Part shown: positions 1-9,621 of the stretch, piece by piece
Layout of the letters: every line of letters starts with the position of its first letter
How positions within the stretch are numbered: position 1 is the stretch's first letter
From: Arthrobacter terrae
GTDB lineage: Bacteria > Actinomycetota > Actinomycetes > Actinomycetales > Micrococcaceae
Direction: 5' to 3'
Assembly: GCF_015708085.1 (NCBI RefSeq)
Contig: NZ_JADNYM010000011.1
Coordinates: 89,965 to 153,964, forward strand
Length of the DNA stretch: 64,000 bases
Program-made: the position numbers and the translations under genes
Notes under the pieces: generated by a model
Told to the model about the DNA's origin: nothing
Seen by the model: only the letters and a program-made list of their open reading frames with translations
Database searches by the model: none

Positions 1-1370
<1,370 letters not shown>

Positions 1371-1371
<1 letters not shown>

Positions 1372-1446
1372 CTACCGTTCGGTAGCTTTCAGGGCCCGGT
1401 ATGCCTGCTGCCCGCTTTCCCGCATGGGAAGGCGGGCAGTTTCGTT
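1371..1446 (+). terminator. tandem hairpins after icd, probable terminator
   Basis: A small stem GCTACC-gttc-GGTAGC starts at the icd stop codon (1371-1386). It is followed by a stronger stem at 1408-1439 with 14-base arms (one mismatch) around a GCAT loop, then TTTCGTT. The position directly after the stop codon and the T-containing tail suggest intrinsic termination. Confidence 0.7.
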
Positions 1447-1477
1447 GTGGACCCGTTACCTTATTTCTACTGTTTCG

Positions 1478-1497
1478 AATGTGGCGAACGCCACATT
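1478..1497. promoter_or_regulatory. 20-base palindrome upstream of livK (candidate operator)
   Basis: AATGTGGCG (1478-1486) and CGCCACATT (1489-1497) form perfect 9-base arms around AA. The site lies about 95 bases before the livK start, in the only sizeable upstream gap of the operon. A weaker dyad (GTTGT...ACAAC) follows at about 1500-1522. No T-run follows, so an operator is more likely than a terminator. The cognate regulator is not in the window. Confidence 0.5.
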
Positions 1498-1592
1498 TCG
1501 TTGTAGTGTCAGGGAACACAACCTCGAACCGAGTGCGACGCCCGAGATATTAGGGACGCCTGTGCTTCGGATGCGGCTCGAAAGGCAAATCT

Positions 1593-2825
1593 ATGTACCG
1601 CAAGAAAGTCGTTACAACCCTGGCGATCGCCGCCACGCTTGGCATGCTGATGTCATCGTGTGCCAACCAGGCAGGCACCGGCACGTCATCGGATACTGCT
1701 GCTGCCGGCGGCAAGGTGGACATTCCGGCACTGACCAAGATCGATACTCCCGCCAACGCGGTTTTGCCCAAGGGTGACGGCAACGCTACCTGCCCCGCCA
1801 CCACGACACTGGCCTATGCTGGTGCGGAGACCGGCCCCAATGCCCAGCTCGGCATTAACATTTTCAACGGGATTCAGCTCGCGATCAACGAACACAACGC
1901 CGCGAATGCCGGCTGCCAGGTGCAGTTCAAGAAATTCGATACCGAGGGCGATCCCAGCAAGGCAACGGGACCAGTCACGCAGGTGACCACCGAACCCGGC
2001 ATTATTGGCGTCGTCGGCCTGCCGTTCTCCGGGGAGTCCAAGGCAACGGGGAACATTTTCGAGCAGGCAAAGCTGGTCCACATCACCCCTGCGGCCACGA
2101 ATCCGACCCTGACGGATAACGGCTGGACCACCTTCTTCCGGGGCCTGGGCAATGACGCCGTACAGGGTCCGGCGGCAGCGAAGTTCATGACCGGCAAGCT
2201 CGGGGCCAAGAAGGTCTACATTGTCCAGGATGATTCCGACTATGGAATTGGTTTGGGTAAGACCACGTCAGATGGCCTGGGCAGCGCGCTGGTGGGGACC
2301 GACAAGGTCACCACCGGGCAGAAGGACTTCTCCGCGGTCATTTCCAAAATCATGAACTCTAAAGCTGATGCCGTGTTCTACTCGGGTTACTACGCCGAGG
2401 GTGCACCCTTCGACCAGCAGTTGGTCAGCAAGGGCTTCACCGGAACTTTCGTTGGCCCGGACGGTCTGAAGGATGACCAGTTCATCAAGCAGGCCGGAGA
2501 TTCCTCCAATAACGCCTACTTCACTTGCCCCTGTATCCCGGGTGAGCTGATTCCCTCCTTCGAGAGCGCGTACAAGACCCTGGCCAATGCGGAGCCGGGA
2601 ACCTACTCCATTGAAGGCTACGACGCCGCAACGGTGCTGCTGGCCGGCATTGACGCAGGCAAGCAGTCCCGGGCGGATCTGCTCTCCTGGGTCAAGTCCT
2701 ATGACAAGGATGGCCTGAGCAAGCATTACAAGTGGAACGACAAGGGCGAGCTGCAGGCCCCGACCGTCTATGGCTACAAAGTGGAAAACGGCAAGATTGT
2801 GCCCGTGGGCGCGATCGGCGAGTAA
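1593..2825 (+). CDS. livK: branched-chain amino acid ABC transporter, substrate-binding lipoprotein
   Basis: This 410-residue protein starts with a basic n-region, a hydrophobic stretch and the lipobox LMSSC (Cys23), so it should be a lipid-anchored extracytoplasmic receptor. The mature part has the Leu/Ile/Val-binding (type I periplasmic-binding) layout, with segments such as NAQLGINIFNGIQLAINEHN and VGLPFSGESKATGN. It would deliver branched-chain or related amino acids to the LivHM channel. It is first in the order receptor, permease, permease, ATPase, ATPase. A hairpin at 2843-2877 separates it from livH, which may allow extra receptor synthesis. Exact ligand specificity cannot be read from the sequence. 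Confidence 0.93.
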   Translation: MYRKKVVTTLAIAATLGMLMSSCANQAGTGTSSDTAAAGGKVDIPALTKIDTPANAVLPKGDGNATCPATTTLAYAGAETGPNAQLGINIFNGIQLAINEHNAANAGCQVQFKKFDTEGDPSKATGPVTQVTTEPGIIGVVGLPFSGESKATGNIFEQAKLVHITPAATNPTLTDNGWTTFFRGLGNDAVQGPAAAKFMTGKLGAKKVYIVQDDSDYGIGLGKTTSDGLGSALVGTDKVTTGQKDFSAVISKIMNSKADAVFYSGYYAEGAPFDQQLVSKGFTGTFVGPDGLKDDQFIKQAGDSSNNAYFTCPCIPGELIPSFESAYKTLANAEPGTYSIEGYDAATVLLAGIDAGKQSRADLLSWVKSYDKDGLSKHYKWNDKGELQAPTVYGYKVENGKIVPVGAIGE

Positions 2826-2842
2826 CCGGCAATACACAGATG

Positions 2843-2877
2843 ATGCTGCGGGCCCGGTAGACACGGTCCCGCAGCAT
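2843..2877 (+). terminator. intercistronic hairpin between livK and livH
   Basis: ATGCTGCGGGCCCG (2843-2856) pairs with CGGTCCCGCAGCAT (2864-2877) with one mismatch and a 7-base loop. No long T-run follows. Its place between the receptor gene and the channel genes suggests partial termination or 3'-end protection of the receptor mRNA rather than the end of the operon. Confidence 0.55.
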
Positions 2878-2965
2878 TGTCTTGGCCGCATCAATAGCCG
2901 ACAGTTACCGATTGTCCGTGCGGATCAGTGCTGATCCCCTTGCCGGACTCAACCAGGATGTGCCA

Positions 2966-3973
2966 ATGCTCTCTTCACTACTGACGTCCATGCCCATGGA
3001 CAACGATTGGATCAGCTTCGATGTCGTCGCCTTGGGCCAAAATTTCTGGAGCGCCACTTTTGACGGCCTGACTTTCGGGTCCATCTATGCGCTCGTGGCC
3101 CTGGGCTACACGCTCGTTTACGGCGTGCTGAACCTGATTAACTTCGCTCACTCAGAAGTTTTTATCATCGGCTGCTACGCGGTCTTCTTTACCCTCAGCG
3201 GCCTTGGGTTTGGACCCAATGCCCCACATTTGTCGCTGGCTGCGATTGTGCTGAATCTGCTTTTGGCCCTGATCATCGCCATGATCGCGTCCGCGCTGAC
3301 AGCGTTCCTGGTGGAGCGGATCGCGTATAAGCCGCTGCGGAAGCGCAACGCACCGCGGCTGGTTTTCCTGATCACCGCCATCGGCGTTTCCTTCACCATT
3401 CAGTACATTATTCGTCTCATCCGCGGACCAAACGCCGAACCGGCCGTCACCATGTTTAAGCCGACGCCCATCTTTGACGTTTTCGGTACCATCGTTGATT
3501 CCCAGCAACTGGTCATTGTTATTGCGGCCGTCATCATGATGGTCGCAACGGAGCGGTTCATCAGTAAGTCACGGACGGGGCGCGGCATCCGTGCCGTTGC
3601 ACAGGATCCTGACACTGCCACCCTGATGGGTGTGAACAAGGAGCGCATCATCATCATCACGTTCGTGATCGGCGGTATTCTTGCCGGCGCTGCGGCGCTG
3701 TTCTACGTGATGAAAATTCCTTCCGGCGTGCAGTACACCGGCGGCTTCGTCCTGGGGATCAAGGCCTTCGCCGCAGCAGTACTGGGCGGCATCGGCAACG
3801 TCCGTGGCGCCCTGCTCGGCGGCCTGCTGCTGGGCCTGATTGGTAACTACGGCCAGATCCTGCTCGGTAATTCGCAGTGGACCGACGTCGTCGCCTTCAT
3901 GGTGCTGGTACTGGTGCTGCTGGTCCGGCCCGAGGGCATCCTGGGTACTTCCCTTGGAAGGAGCAAAGCATGA
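2966..3973 (+). CDS. livH: branched-chain amino acid ABC transporter permease LivH
   Basis: This is a polytopic permease of 335 residues. The N-terminal part contains the family-typical text FDGLTFGSIYALVALGYTLVYGVLNLINFAHSE, and a conserved GRGIRAVAQDPDTATLMG loop for ATPase contact follows mid-protein. ATG 2966 is chosen because AGGA (2955-2958) sits 7 bases upstream; the frame stays open back to a TTG at 2882, but that extension looks noncoding. It forms the membrane channel with LivM. The last codons overlap the livM start as ATGA, indicating translational coupling. Confidence 0.92.
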   Translation: MLSSLLTSMPMDNDWISFDVVALGQNFWSATFDGLTFGSIYALVALGYTLVYGVLNLINFAHSEVFIIGCYAVFFTLSGLGFGPNAPHLSLAAIVLNLLLALIIAMIASALTAFLVERIAYKPLRKRNAPRLVFLITAIGVSFTIQYIIRLIRGPNAEPAVTMFKPTPIFDVFGTIVDSQQLVIVIAAVIMMVATERFISKSRTGRGIRAVAQDPDTATLMGVNKERIIIITFVIGGILAGAAALFYVMKIPSGVQYTGGFVLGIKAFAAAVLGGIGNVRGALLGGLLLGLIGNYGQILLGNSQWTDVVAFMVLVLVLLVRPEGILGTSLGRSKA

Positions 3974-5202
3974 GTATGACAGATGGCCCCACGCCCTTGT
4001 CCTCGGCCAAAGCGGCGCAGTCTGCCGCGGATCGGGAGGGACTAACCACAGCACCGGGCGCCAGTATTGCGGGCCGGAGAGGCAAAAAGCCAGGCTCGCT
4101 GGGACAGCGCTGGAATGCGCTGAGCCGGCAGCAGCAATGGTGTTTCCTGATTATCGTGGTGGTGCTTGCGTACCTGCTCCCGGTCATCAACCCCCCTATT
4201 ATCACCACCGAGCCGGGTAATAACTTCGGTCTGGCCTGCTTCGATATGGCGCGCTTCGCGCTGATCGCCATTGGTCTGAACGTGGTCATCGGCTACGCCG
4301 GCCTGCTGGACCTTGGTTACGTTGCCTTCTTCGCCGTCGGTGCGTATGTGTCGGCCATGCTGACCAGTCCGGATTCCGCGTTCCTGAAGATCCCGTATCT
4401 GTGGACCATCCCGGTAGCCATGGCCGTCACGATGTTCTTTGGTGTCATACTCGGCATTCCCACCCTGCGGCTTCGCGGTGACTACCTGGCCATTGTGACG
4501 CTGGGTTTTGGCGAAATTGTCCGGATTCTGGCGACCATCATCCCGGCCATGAAGGGACAGGTCGGCTTCCAGTCGGTCGGCCACCCGCCGGGCACCGCCG
4601 CCGATGGGAATCCCATCTTCACTAACTCCAACGGCGTTCCCTGGTATTGGCTGATCCTCACCGTGATCATCATCGTGCTGCTGCTGGTTGGTAATCTGGA
4701 GCGCAGCCGAGTTGGCCGGGCCTGGGTGGCCATCCGCGAGGACGAGGACGCCGCGGAGATCATGGGCGTTCCAACCTTCAAGTACAAGGTCTGGGCCTTC
4801 GCGATCGGCGCTTCCATCGGCGGGCTCTCCGGTGCACTTTTTTCCGGTCAGGTCGGTTTCATCAGTAACCAGCGTTTTGACGTCTACACCTCCATTCTGT
4901 TCGTCGCTGCCGTTGTTCTCGGTGGGGCCGGCAATAAGGTGGGTGCCATTGTCGGCGGTGCGCTGGTCAGCTACATACCGCTGCGTTTCACTGCCATTGC
5001 CGAATACAAATATTTGATTTTCGGTATTCTCCTGGTGGTCATCATGATATTCCGCTCGCAGGGACTCTTCCCGGCGCGGCAGAAGCTGCTGGCTTATGGC
5101 CGTGACGCGGTCAAGTGGATGTTCAAGAGGGACGACGGCGAACACGGCACGGGCGCGAAGCGGACCACCGGCACGGCGCAGGAAAAAGGAGCGCAGGCAT
5201 GA
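3970..5202 (+). CDS. livM: branched-chain amino acid ABC transporter permease LivM
   Basis: This 410-residue permease begins at ATG 3970, overlapping the livH stop by four bases, with AAGGAG at 3958-3963. A hydrophilic segment of about 55 residues, rich in Ala, Gly and basic residues, precedes the first membrane helix (WCFLIIVVVLAYLLPVI). Family features follow: GLNVVIGYAGLLDLGYVAFFAVGAY and the cytoplasmic loop SRVGRAWVAIREDEDAAEIMG. The C-terminal tail is charged. It overlaps livG by four bases (ATGA), so the two genes are translated together. Confidence 0.92.
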   Translation: MSMTDGPTPLSSAKAAQSAADREGLTTAPGASIAGRRGKKPGSLGQRWNALSRQQQWCFLIIVVVLAYLLPVINPPIITTEPGNNFGLACFDMARFALIAIGLNVVIGYAGLLDLGYVAFFAVGAYVSAMLTSPDSAFLKIPYLWTIPVAMAVTMFFGVILGIPTLRLRGDYLAIVTLGFGEIVRILATIIPAMKGQVGFQSVGHPPGTAADGNPIFTNSNGVPWYWLILTVIIIVLLLVGNLERSRVGRAWVAIREDEDAAEIMGVPTFKYKVWAFAIGASIGGLSGALFSGQVGFISNQRFDVYTSILFVAAVVLGGAGNKVGAIVGGALVSYIPLRFTAIAEYKYLIFGILLVVIMIFRSQGLFPARQKLLAYGRDAVKWMFKRDDGEHGTGAKRTTGTAQEKGAQA

Positions 5203-6281
5203 GCGGAGATCACAACGAGGACCTGCCGAGGCACACGGCGGACTGGCCGGTGGGTAAGCCGGTCGATCCCGACGGCGACGGACACCAGAAGGACGGCCAT
5301 CCCACTGCCGAACACGCCGGTGATCACGTCGAATACGGCGGGCACCCCGGTGAGCCGGGACAGCATGTGAGCGCAGACAGCGGCCGGCGCCCCGGCGGCG
5401 CCGCGGAACCTGCAGCCATCCACCGGGATGCGCTTGCCGCACAGGGGATCGATCGGGACGTGGCCGAGACGGTGGCGCCGGAGCGGGAAATCGGTGTCAA
5501 GGTCGGCGACAGCCTGGTCCAAGTGCAGAACCTGACGGTGAAGTTCGGCGGTCTGCTGGCCTTGGACAACGTTTCGTTTGATATCAAACGCGGCGAGATC
5601 CTGGGTCTGATCGGTCCTAACGGTGCCGGCAAGACCACCTGCTTCAATGCCATGACCGGGGTGTACAAACCCAGCAGCGGCAAGGTGCTGCTGGAAGGCC
5701 AGTCCATTGGCGGGGTAAAACAGCACAAGATCACCCGGATGGGGCTGGCCCGGACCTTCCAGAACATCAGGCTCTTCGCGGAGATGACGGCACTGGAGAA
5801 TGTCGTCGTCGGACTTGACGCCCGGCATAAGACCAGCGTGGGTCGGGCACTGCTGCGCCTGCCGACGCACATCCGTGAGGAGAAGTCGGCCATCGATCGT
5901 GGCATGGCCCTGCTGGACTTTGTCGGGATTGCCGATCACTGGGATGTACTGTCCCGGCATCTGCCGTACGGGCACCAGCGCCGGCTCGAAATAGCGCGCG
6001 CGCTCGCAACAGACCCAAAGGTCCTGTGCCTTGATGAGCCCGCAGCCGGCTTCAACCCCGCGGAAAAGGAAGAGCTGATGACGCTCATCCGCACCATCCG
6101 GGATGACGGCTACACCGTGCTGCTGATCGAGCACGATATGAAACTGGTGATGGGGGTGACGGACCGGATCGTGGTGCTGGAGTTCGGCAAGAAGATTGCC
6201 GACGGCGCGCCGCGTGCGATCCGCGAAGACCCCCGTGTGATTTCCGCATACCTAGGAGAGCCCGAAGATGACGTTGCTTGA
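5199..6281 (+). CDS. livG: branched-chain amino acid ABC transporter ATP-binding protein LivG with long N-terminal extension
   Basis: This 360-residue protein starts at ATG 5199, preceded by AAGGAG and overlapping the livM stop. The ATPase domain begins only at about residue 103 and has Walker A GPNGAGKTT, the LivG-type signature LPYGHQRRLEIARAL in place of LSGGQ, and Walker B VLCLDEPAAGFNP. LivG proteins are usually about 250-290 residues. The first 100 residues are extra, strongly hydrophilic and rich in His, Asp, Gly and Pro, with no membrane segment. The gene overlaps livF by 14 bases. It energises uptake through LivHM together with LivF. The extension could be metal-binding or disordered; its role is unknown. 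Confidence 0.9.
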   Translation: MSGDHNEDLPRHTADWPVGKPVDPDGDGHQKDGHPTAEHAGDHVEYGGHPGEPGQHVSADSGRRPGGAAEPAAIHRDALAAQGIDRDVAETVAPEREIGVKVGDSLVQVQNLTVKFGGLLALDNVSFDIKRGEILGLIGPNGAGKTTCFNAMTGVYKPSSGKVLLEGQSIGGVKQHKITRMGLARTFQNIRLFAEMTALENVVVGLDARHKTSVGRALLRLPTHIREEKSAIDRGMALLDFVGIADHWDVLSRHLPYGHQRRLEIARALATDPKVLCLDEPAAGFNPAEKEELMTLIRTIRDDGYTVLLIEHDMKLVMGVTDRIVVLEFGKKIADGAPRAIREDPRVISAYLGEPEDDVA

Positions 6282-6981
6282 GCTGGACAATGTAAGCGTC
6301 CACTATGGGCGGATCCAGGCGATCAAGGACATGTCCTTCACCGTCGAGGAGGGGGAGATCGTCTCGCTGATCGGTGCCAATGGGGCCGGTAAAACGACGA
6401 CGATGAAAACCATTTCCGGGCTGCTGAACCCGTCAGCCGGGTCCATCAGGTTTGCCGGGAAAGACATTACCAAGATGAAGGCGCACATCCGGGTGGTGCA
6501 GGGGATCTCGCAGGCACCGGAAGGCCGCGGCGTGTTCCCCGGCATGACCGTGTTGGAGAACCTGGACATGGGGGCCTTCGGGCGCAAGGACCGCAGCGGC
6601 ATGGCCACAGATATTGCCCGCGTTTTTGCTCTTTTTCCCCGGCTGGAGGAGCGTCAGAAGCAACTCGGCGGAACCATGTCCGGCGGCGAGCAGCAGATGC
6701 TGGCGATCGGGCGTGCGCTGATGTCCAACCCGAAGCTGCTGCTCCTGGACGAACCTTCCATGGGGCTGGCGCCGCAGTTCATCCGGCAGATTTTCAAGAT
6801 CATCACGGAGATCAACAGCCAGGGCACCACGGTATTGCTGGTGGAGCAGAACGCCAACCAGGCACTGGCCCGCGCGCACCGGGCCTTCGTCCTGGAGACC
6901 GGTGAAATCACGCACAGCGGGACGGGCAAGGAACTGCTCGCCAACCCGGCGATCAAGGAGGCGTACCTGGGCGTCGGCTAG
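6268..6981 (+). CDS. livF: branched-chain amino acid ABC transporter ATP-binding protein LivF
   Basis: This 237-residue ATPase is the normal LivF length. It carries Walker A GANGAGKTTT, the LivF text EGRGVFPGMTVLENL, signature MSGGEQQMLAIGRALMS and Walker B LLLLDEPSMGLAP. ATG 6268 overlaps the end of livG by 14 bases, and AGGAGAG lies upstream inside livG. It is the last gene of the liv operon and faces the convergent oxidoreductase gene across a 211-base gap. Confidence 0.93.
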   Translation: MTLLELDNVSVHYGRIQAIKDMSFTVEEGEIVSLIGANGAGKTTTMKTISGLLNPSAGSIRFAGKDITKMKAHIRVVQGISQAPEGRGVFPGMTVLENLDMGAFGRKDRSGMATDIARVFALFPRLEERQKQLGGTMSGGEQQMLAIGRALMSNPKLLLLDEPSMGLAPQFIRQIFKIITEINSQGTTVLLVEQNANQALARAHRAFVLETGEITHSGTGKELLANPAIKEAYLGVG

Positions 6982-7041
6982 CCCTCGTACCGGCCCGTTG
7001 GCACGGGGCCGTTGGCACCGGGCCAGGGCACGGGGCCAGGC

Positions 7042-7126
7042 TTTGCCCAGTTTCCAGGTCCGGACGATGGCGTATTGTAGTGACACGCCGTCGGCCGGAC
7101 GTCTTTGGGGGCGGAAACTGGGCAAA
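7042..7126. other. 85-base extended hairpin element between convergent genes
   Basis: Outer arms TTTGCCCAGTTTCC (7042-7055) and GGAAACTGGGCAAA (7113-7126) are perfectly complementary. Inside them, 7058-7073 pairs with 7085-7100 over 16 positions with one mismatch and one G-U pair, closing an 11-base loop. An asymmetric bulge (2 versus 12 bases) joins the two stems. It may be a bidirectional terminator, a REP/MITE-like remnant or a structured RNA. No target-site duplication is visible. Confidence 0.6.
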
Positions 7127-7192
7127 TGTCTACGCGCGCGGGCGGCTAATTGAGGCCATCCGGTGATTCTTACAGCACCTCGTTGTGGCCGG

Positions 7193-8338
7193 TCACCCGG
7201 CGCTTGTGGCATCCGCGGGGTAGGTGATGCCGAGCTGGCCCCGGACTCCGTCGAACAGCGCCATAATGGCCAGCGAATCAGCCAGCGGCATCGTCGGGCT
7301 CTCGGTGAGGCCCTGTTGGATGCACCGTGTCACTTCGCGCAGCTGGTACGTGTAACCCCTGCCGGGAAAGTCGAAACTCTCCACCCGCGCCGGCTCGGAG
7401 CCGATCTGAATCTCCAGTGCTGTGGGGTTGTTAATGGAACCGGTGCTCCGCAGGAAACCCTTGGAACCAGCGACGACGGCGGTGCGTGGCCCGTATGCGG
7501 TCAGCGACGAGGTGAGTTGGGCCAGGGCCCCGGACGGATAGGCCAGTGTGATGGCGTTTTGGCTGTCGACTCCCCAGGGAGTCAGGGTTCCCGACGCGGT
7601 GACCGACGCGGGGGCGCCAAGCGTCCCCCAGGCCCAGAGCAGGGGGTAAACGGTCAGATCCAGCAGGGCCCCGCCGCCGGCTTCGGGAGCCCAGATGCGC
7701 GCAGTGCGGTCCGTCCCCGCGGGGAATCCCAGGTCCGCCTGGACCCATTGCACGTCGCCCATTTCCCCCGAGGCAGCGATCTCGAAAGCACGCTGCATGC
7801 CCGGGACGAACCGTGCCCACACCGCCTCCATGAGAAAGAGGCCGCGCTCCCGGGCCAGGTCAATCAGTTCCGCCGCTTCGCGGACGTTGATGGTCAGGGC
7901 TTTTTCGCAGAGAACGTGTTTCCCCGCCTCCAGGGCAGCCCTCGCCACCGCGTAATGCTGGGCGTGCGGGGTGGCGACGTAGACCACGTCCACCTCGGGG
8001 TCCTGCACCAGCTGCAGGTAACCCGGAGACGCCCTGCCGTCGTCGCCGTTCACGCCCACCCGGCGGCCGCTCGCGTCGCTGTCCATAGTGCCGCCGTCGT
8101 AATAGTGGCGCTTGAAGCCGAAGTGCGCAGCGAAGTCAGCGGCTTTTCCGCGGCTTCGTGAGCTGACAGCCTGCAGGACAGCGTCCTCCAGCAGCGCCAG
8201 CTCCGAGGTCACGGTGTGGGCAATGTTTCCGGTGGCCACGACGCCCCAGCGCAACGGCTCTCCGGTGGCGTTGAGGGTGTGCGGGGAACCGGAGGCGTAC
8301 CAGTCCGGTCTGGCGATGTAGCGGGGGGAGGTGCTCAT
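7193..8338 (-). CDS. Gfo/Idh/MocA family NAD(P)-dependent oxidoreductase
   Basis: This 381-residue protein has an N-terminal Rossmann region (LRWGVVATGNIAHTV) and the family motif region VDVVYVATPHAQHYAVARAALEAGKHVLCEKALT, where EK carries the usual catalytic lysine. An (alpha/beta) C-terminal domain follows, with AGGGALLDLTVYPL. Such enzymes oxidise or reduce sugars and polyols. Between about residues 90 and 115 there is a Gly/Asp-rich insertion before the conserved core, which looks like a loop expansion. It lies downstream of the sugar ABC transporter on the same strand, but a strong terminator separates them, so shared regulation is not shown. The substrate is unknown. Confidence 0.85.
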   Translation of the reverse strand: MSTSPRYIARPDWYASGSPHTLNATGEPLRWGVVATGNIAHTVTSELALLEDAVLQAVSSRSRGKAADFAAHFGFKRHYYDGGTMDSDASGRRVGVNGDDGRASPGYLQLVQDPEVDVVYVATPHAQHYAVARAALEAGKHVLCEKALTINVREAAELIDLARERGLFLMEAVWARFVPGMQRAFEIAASGEMGDVQWVQADLGFPAGTDRTARIWAPEAGGGALLDLTVYPLLWAWGTLGAPASVTASGTLTPWGVDSQNAITLAYPSGALAQLTSSLTAYGPRTAVVAGSKGFLRSTGSINNPTALEIQIGSEPARVESFDFPGRGYTYQLREVTRCIQQGLTESPTMPLADSLAIMALFDGVRGQLGITYPADATSAG

Positions 8339-8383
8339 CCTGCCATCATGCCAGAGCGCCGTGCGGGGCTGGTGGGAAATGCA

Positions 8384-8421
8384 AAAGGTCCCCGTCCCGG
8401 ATAAACGGGACGGGGACCTTT
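8384..8421 (-). terminator. intrinsic terminator after the sugar-binding protein gene
   Basis: AAAGGTCCCCGTCCC (8384-8398) and GGGACGGGGACCTTT (8407-8421) form a perfect 15-base stem with an 8-base loop. Read on the minus strand the stem is followed by TTTTGC. It sits 33 bases beyond the stop of the sugar-binding protein gene. This is the cleanest intrinsic terminator in the window. Confidence 0.85.
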
Positions 8422-8454
8422 GAGTGATCCGCAGGATTACTGGGCCGGCTGGAG

Positions 8455-9549
8455 CTACTTGGTCAGCGGTGCCAGCAGCTTGTCATTGGCATAAACCTCG
8501 GCTGCGTTGGCCTTGGTGACGATGACCGGCTTGAGGTAGAAGGTGGGGACCTTCTTGGTGCCATTGTCGGTTTCGGTGCTGGTCTCAGGGGTCTTTCCGG
8601 CCTGAAGATCCTTCACCATGTCGATGGCGTGGTTCACCAGCGCGGTGGTGTCCTTGTAGATGGTGGAATACTGCTCGCCGGCCATGATGGACTTCACAGA
8701 CTCCACCTCCGAGTCCTGACCGGTGACGACAGGAAGCGGCTTGCCCGCTGCTTTCACCGATGTGATGATGGCGCGGGCCAAGGTGTCATTGGGTGAGAGT
8801 ACGCCATCGAGCGTCGTGGAGGTATAGCTTCCTGCCAAGAGGGTGTCCATCCGCTTCTGCGCATTTTCCGCTTTCCAGCCCTGCGTCACTGCCTGCGGGA
8901 AGGACGTCTGTCCCGAGACAACCTTCAGCGTACCGTCGTCGATCTTAGGCTGCAGGATGTTCATGGCACCGTCGAAGAAGACCTTCGCATTGGCATCGTC
9001 GGGAGAACCGGCAAAGAGCTCAATGTTATAGGGCCCGGAGGGCTTCTTGGCCTTCATCCCGTCCAGCAGGGCCTGGCCCTGCAGCTGGCCCACCTTGTAA
9101 TTGTCGTAAGCGACGTAATAATCCACGTTGTCCGTGTTCAAAAGGATTCGGTCGTACGCGATGATCGTAGCGCCGGAGTCTTTAGCCTGCTTTAGCTGGG
9201 TACCCAACTGCGCTCCGTCGATGGCACCGACAATTATGACCTTGGCGCCTTTGGTGATCATGGAGCTGATCTGGTTCTGCTGTTCAGAAACGCCGCCATT
9301 GGCGAACTGGACATCGCCTTTGAAACCCGCAGACTTCAGGCCGTCGTTGAACAGGCCTTCGGCCTGGACCCAGTTTTCGGAGGTTTTCTGCGGCAGTGCT
9401 ACGCCGATCTGCGCATCTTTGGCGAAGCCGGCCGCGCCGGAAGTGCCACCGGCGGTGGACCCGGTGTCAGCCCGGCCGCAACCGGTCAGCGCTAGGGCCG
9501 ACACGGTGGCAATGACCGCGATGGTCTTCACCGATTTGAGGTTCAACAT
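8455..9549 (-). CDS. chvE: sugar ABC transporter substrate-binding lipoprotein, ChvE/multiple-monosaccharide type
   Basis: This 364-residue protein has a signal sequence ending in the lipobox LALTGC (Cys24), so it should be a membrane-anchored sugar receptor. The mature part matches the ChvE-like type I binding fold: GVALPQKTSENWVQ near the N-terminus, then MITKGAKVIIVGAIDG and ATIIAYDRILLNTDNVDYYVAYDN. I placed the start at the ATG giving MLNLKSV; the frame is open 66 bases further upstream, but that stretch is not signal-like. It is the last gene of an ATPase-permease-receptor operon, an unusual order since the receptor more often comes first. Ligands are probably xylose, glucose, arabinose or galactose, by family only. 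Confidence 0.88.
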   Translation of the reverse strand: MLNLKSVKTIAVIATVSALALTGCGRADTGSTAGGTSGAAGFAKDAQIGVALPQKTSENWVQAEGLFNDGLKSAGFKGDVQFANGGVSEQQNQISSMITKGAKVIIVGAIDGAQLGTQLKQAKDSGATIIAYDRILLNTDNVDYYVAYDNYKVGQLQGQALLDGMKAKKPSGPYNIELFAGSPDDANAKVFFDGAMNILQPKIDDGTLKVVSGQTSFPQAVTQGWKAENAQKRMDTLLAGSYTSTTLDGVLSPNDTLARAIITSVKAAGKPLPVVTGQDSEVESVKSIMAGEQYSTIYKDTTALVNHAIDMVKDLQAGKTPETSTETDNGTKKVPTFYLKPVIVTKANAAEVYANDKLLAPLTK

Positions 9550-9621
9550 GGTTATCGCTTTCTTTGAGGGGAATACATATTCTGCTGGATAAAGTATGTG
9601 AGCCGACCCCACCACTCCGGG

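Noticed and set aside
4042..5442. Long antisense open frame (466 codons) opposite livM and livG
   Set aside because: Its translation is Arg/His/Gln-rich without domains, and it mirrors well-supported liv genes; GC-rich codon bias creates such frames.
6985..7041. GC-rich repeated text GGCACGGGGCC after livF
   Set aside because: It is low complexity with several weak pairings and no single convincing structure.
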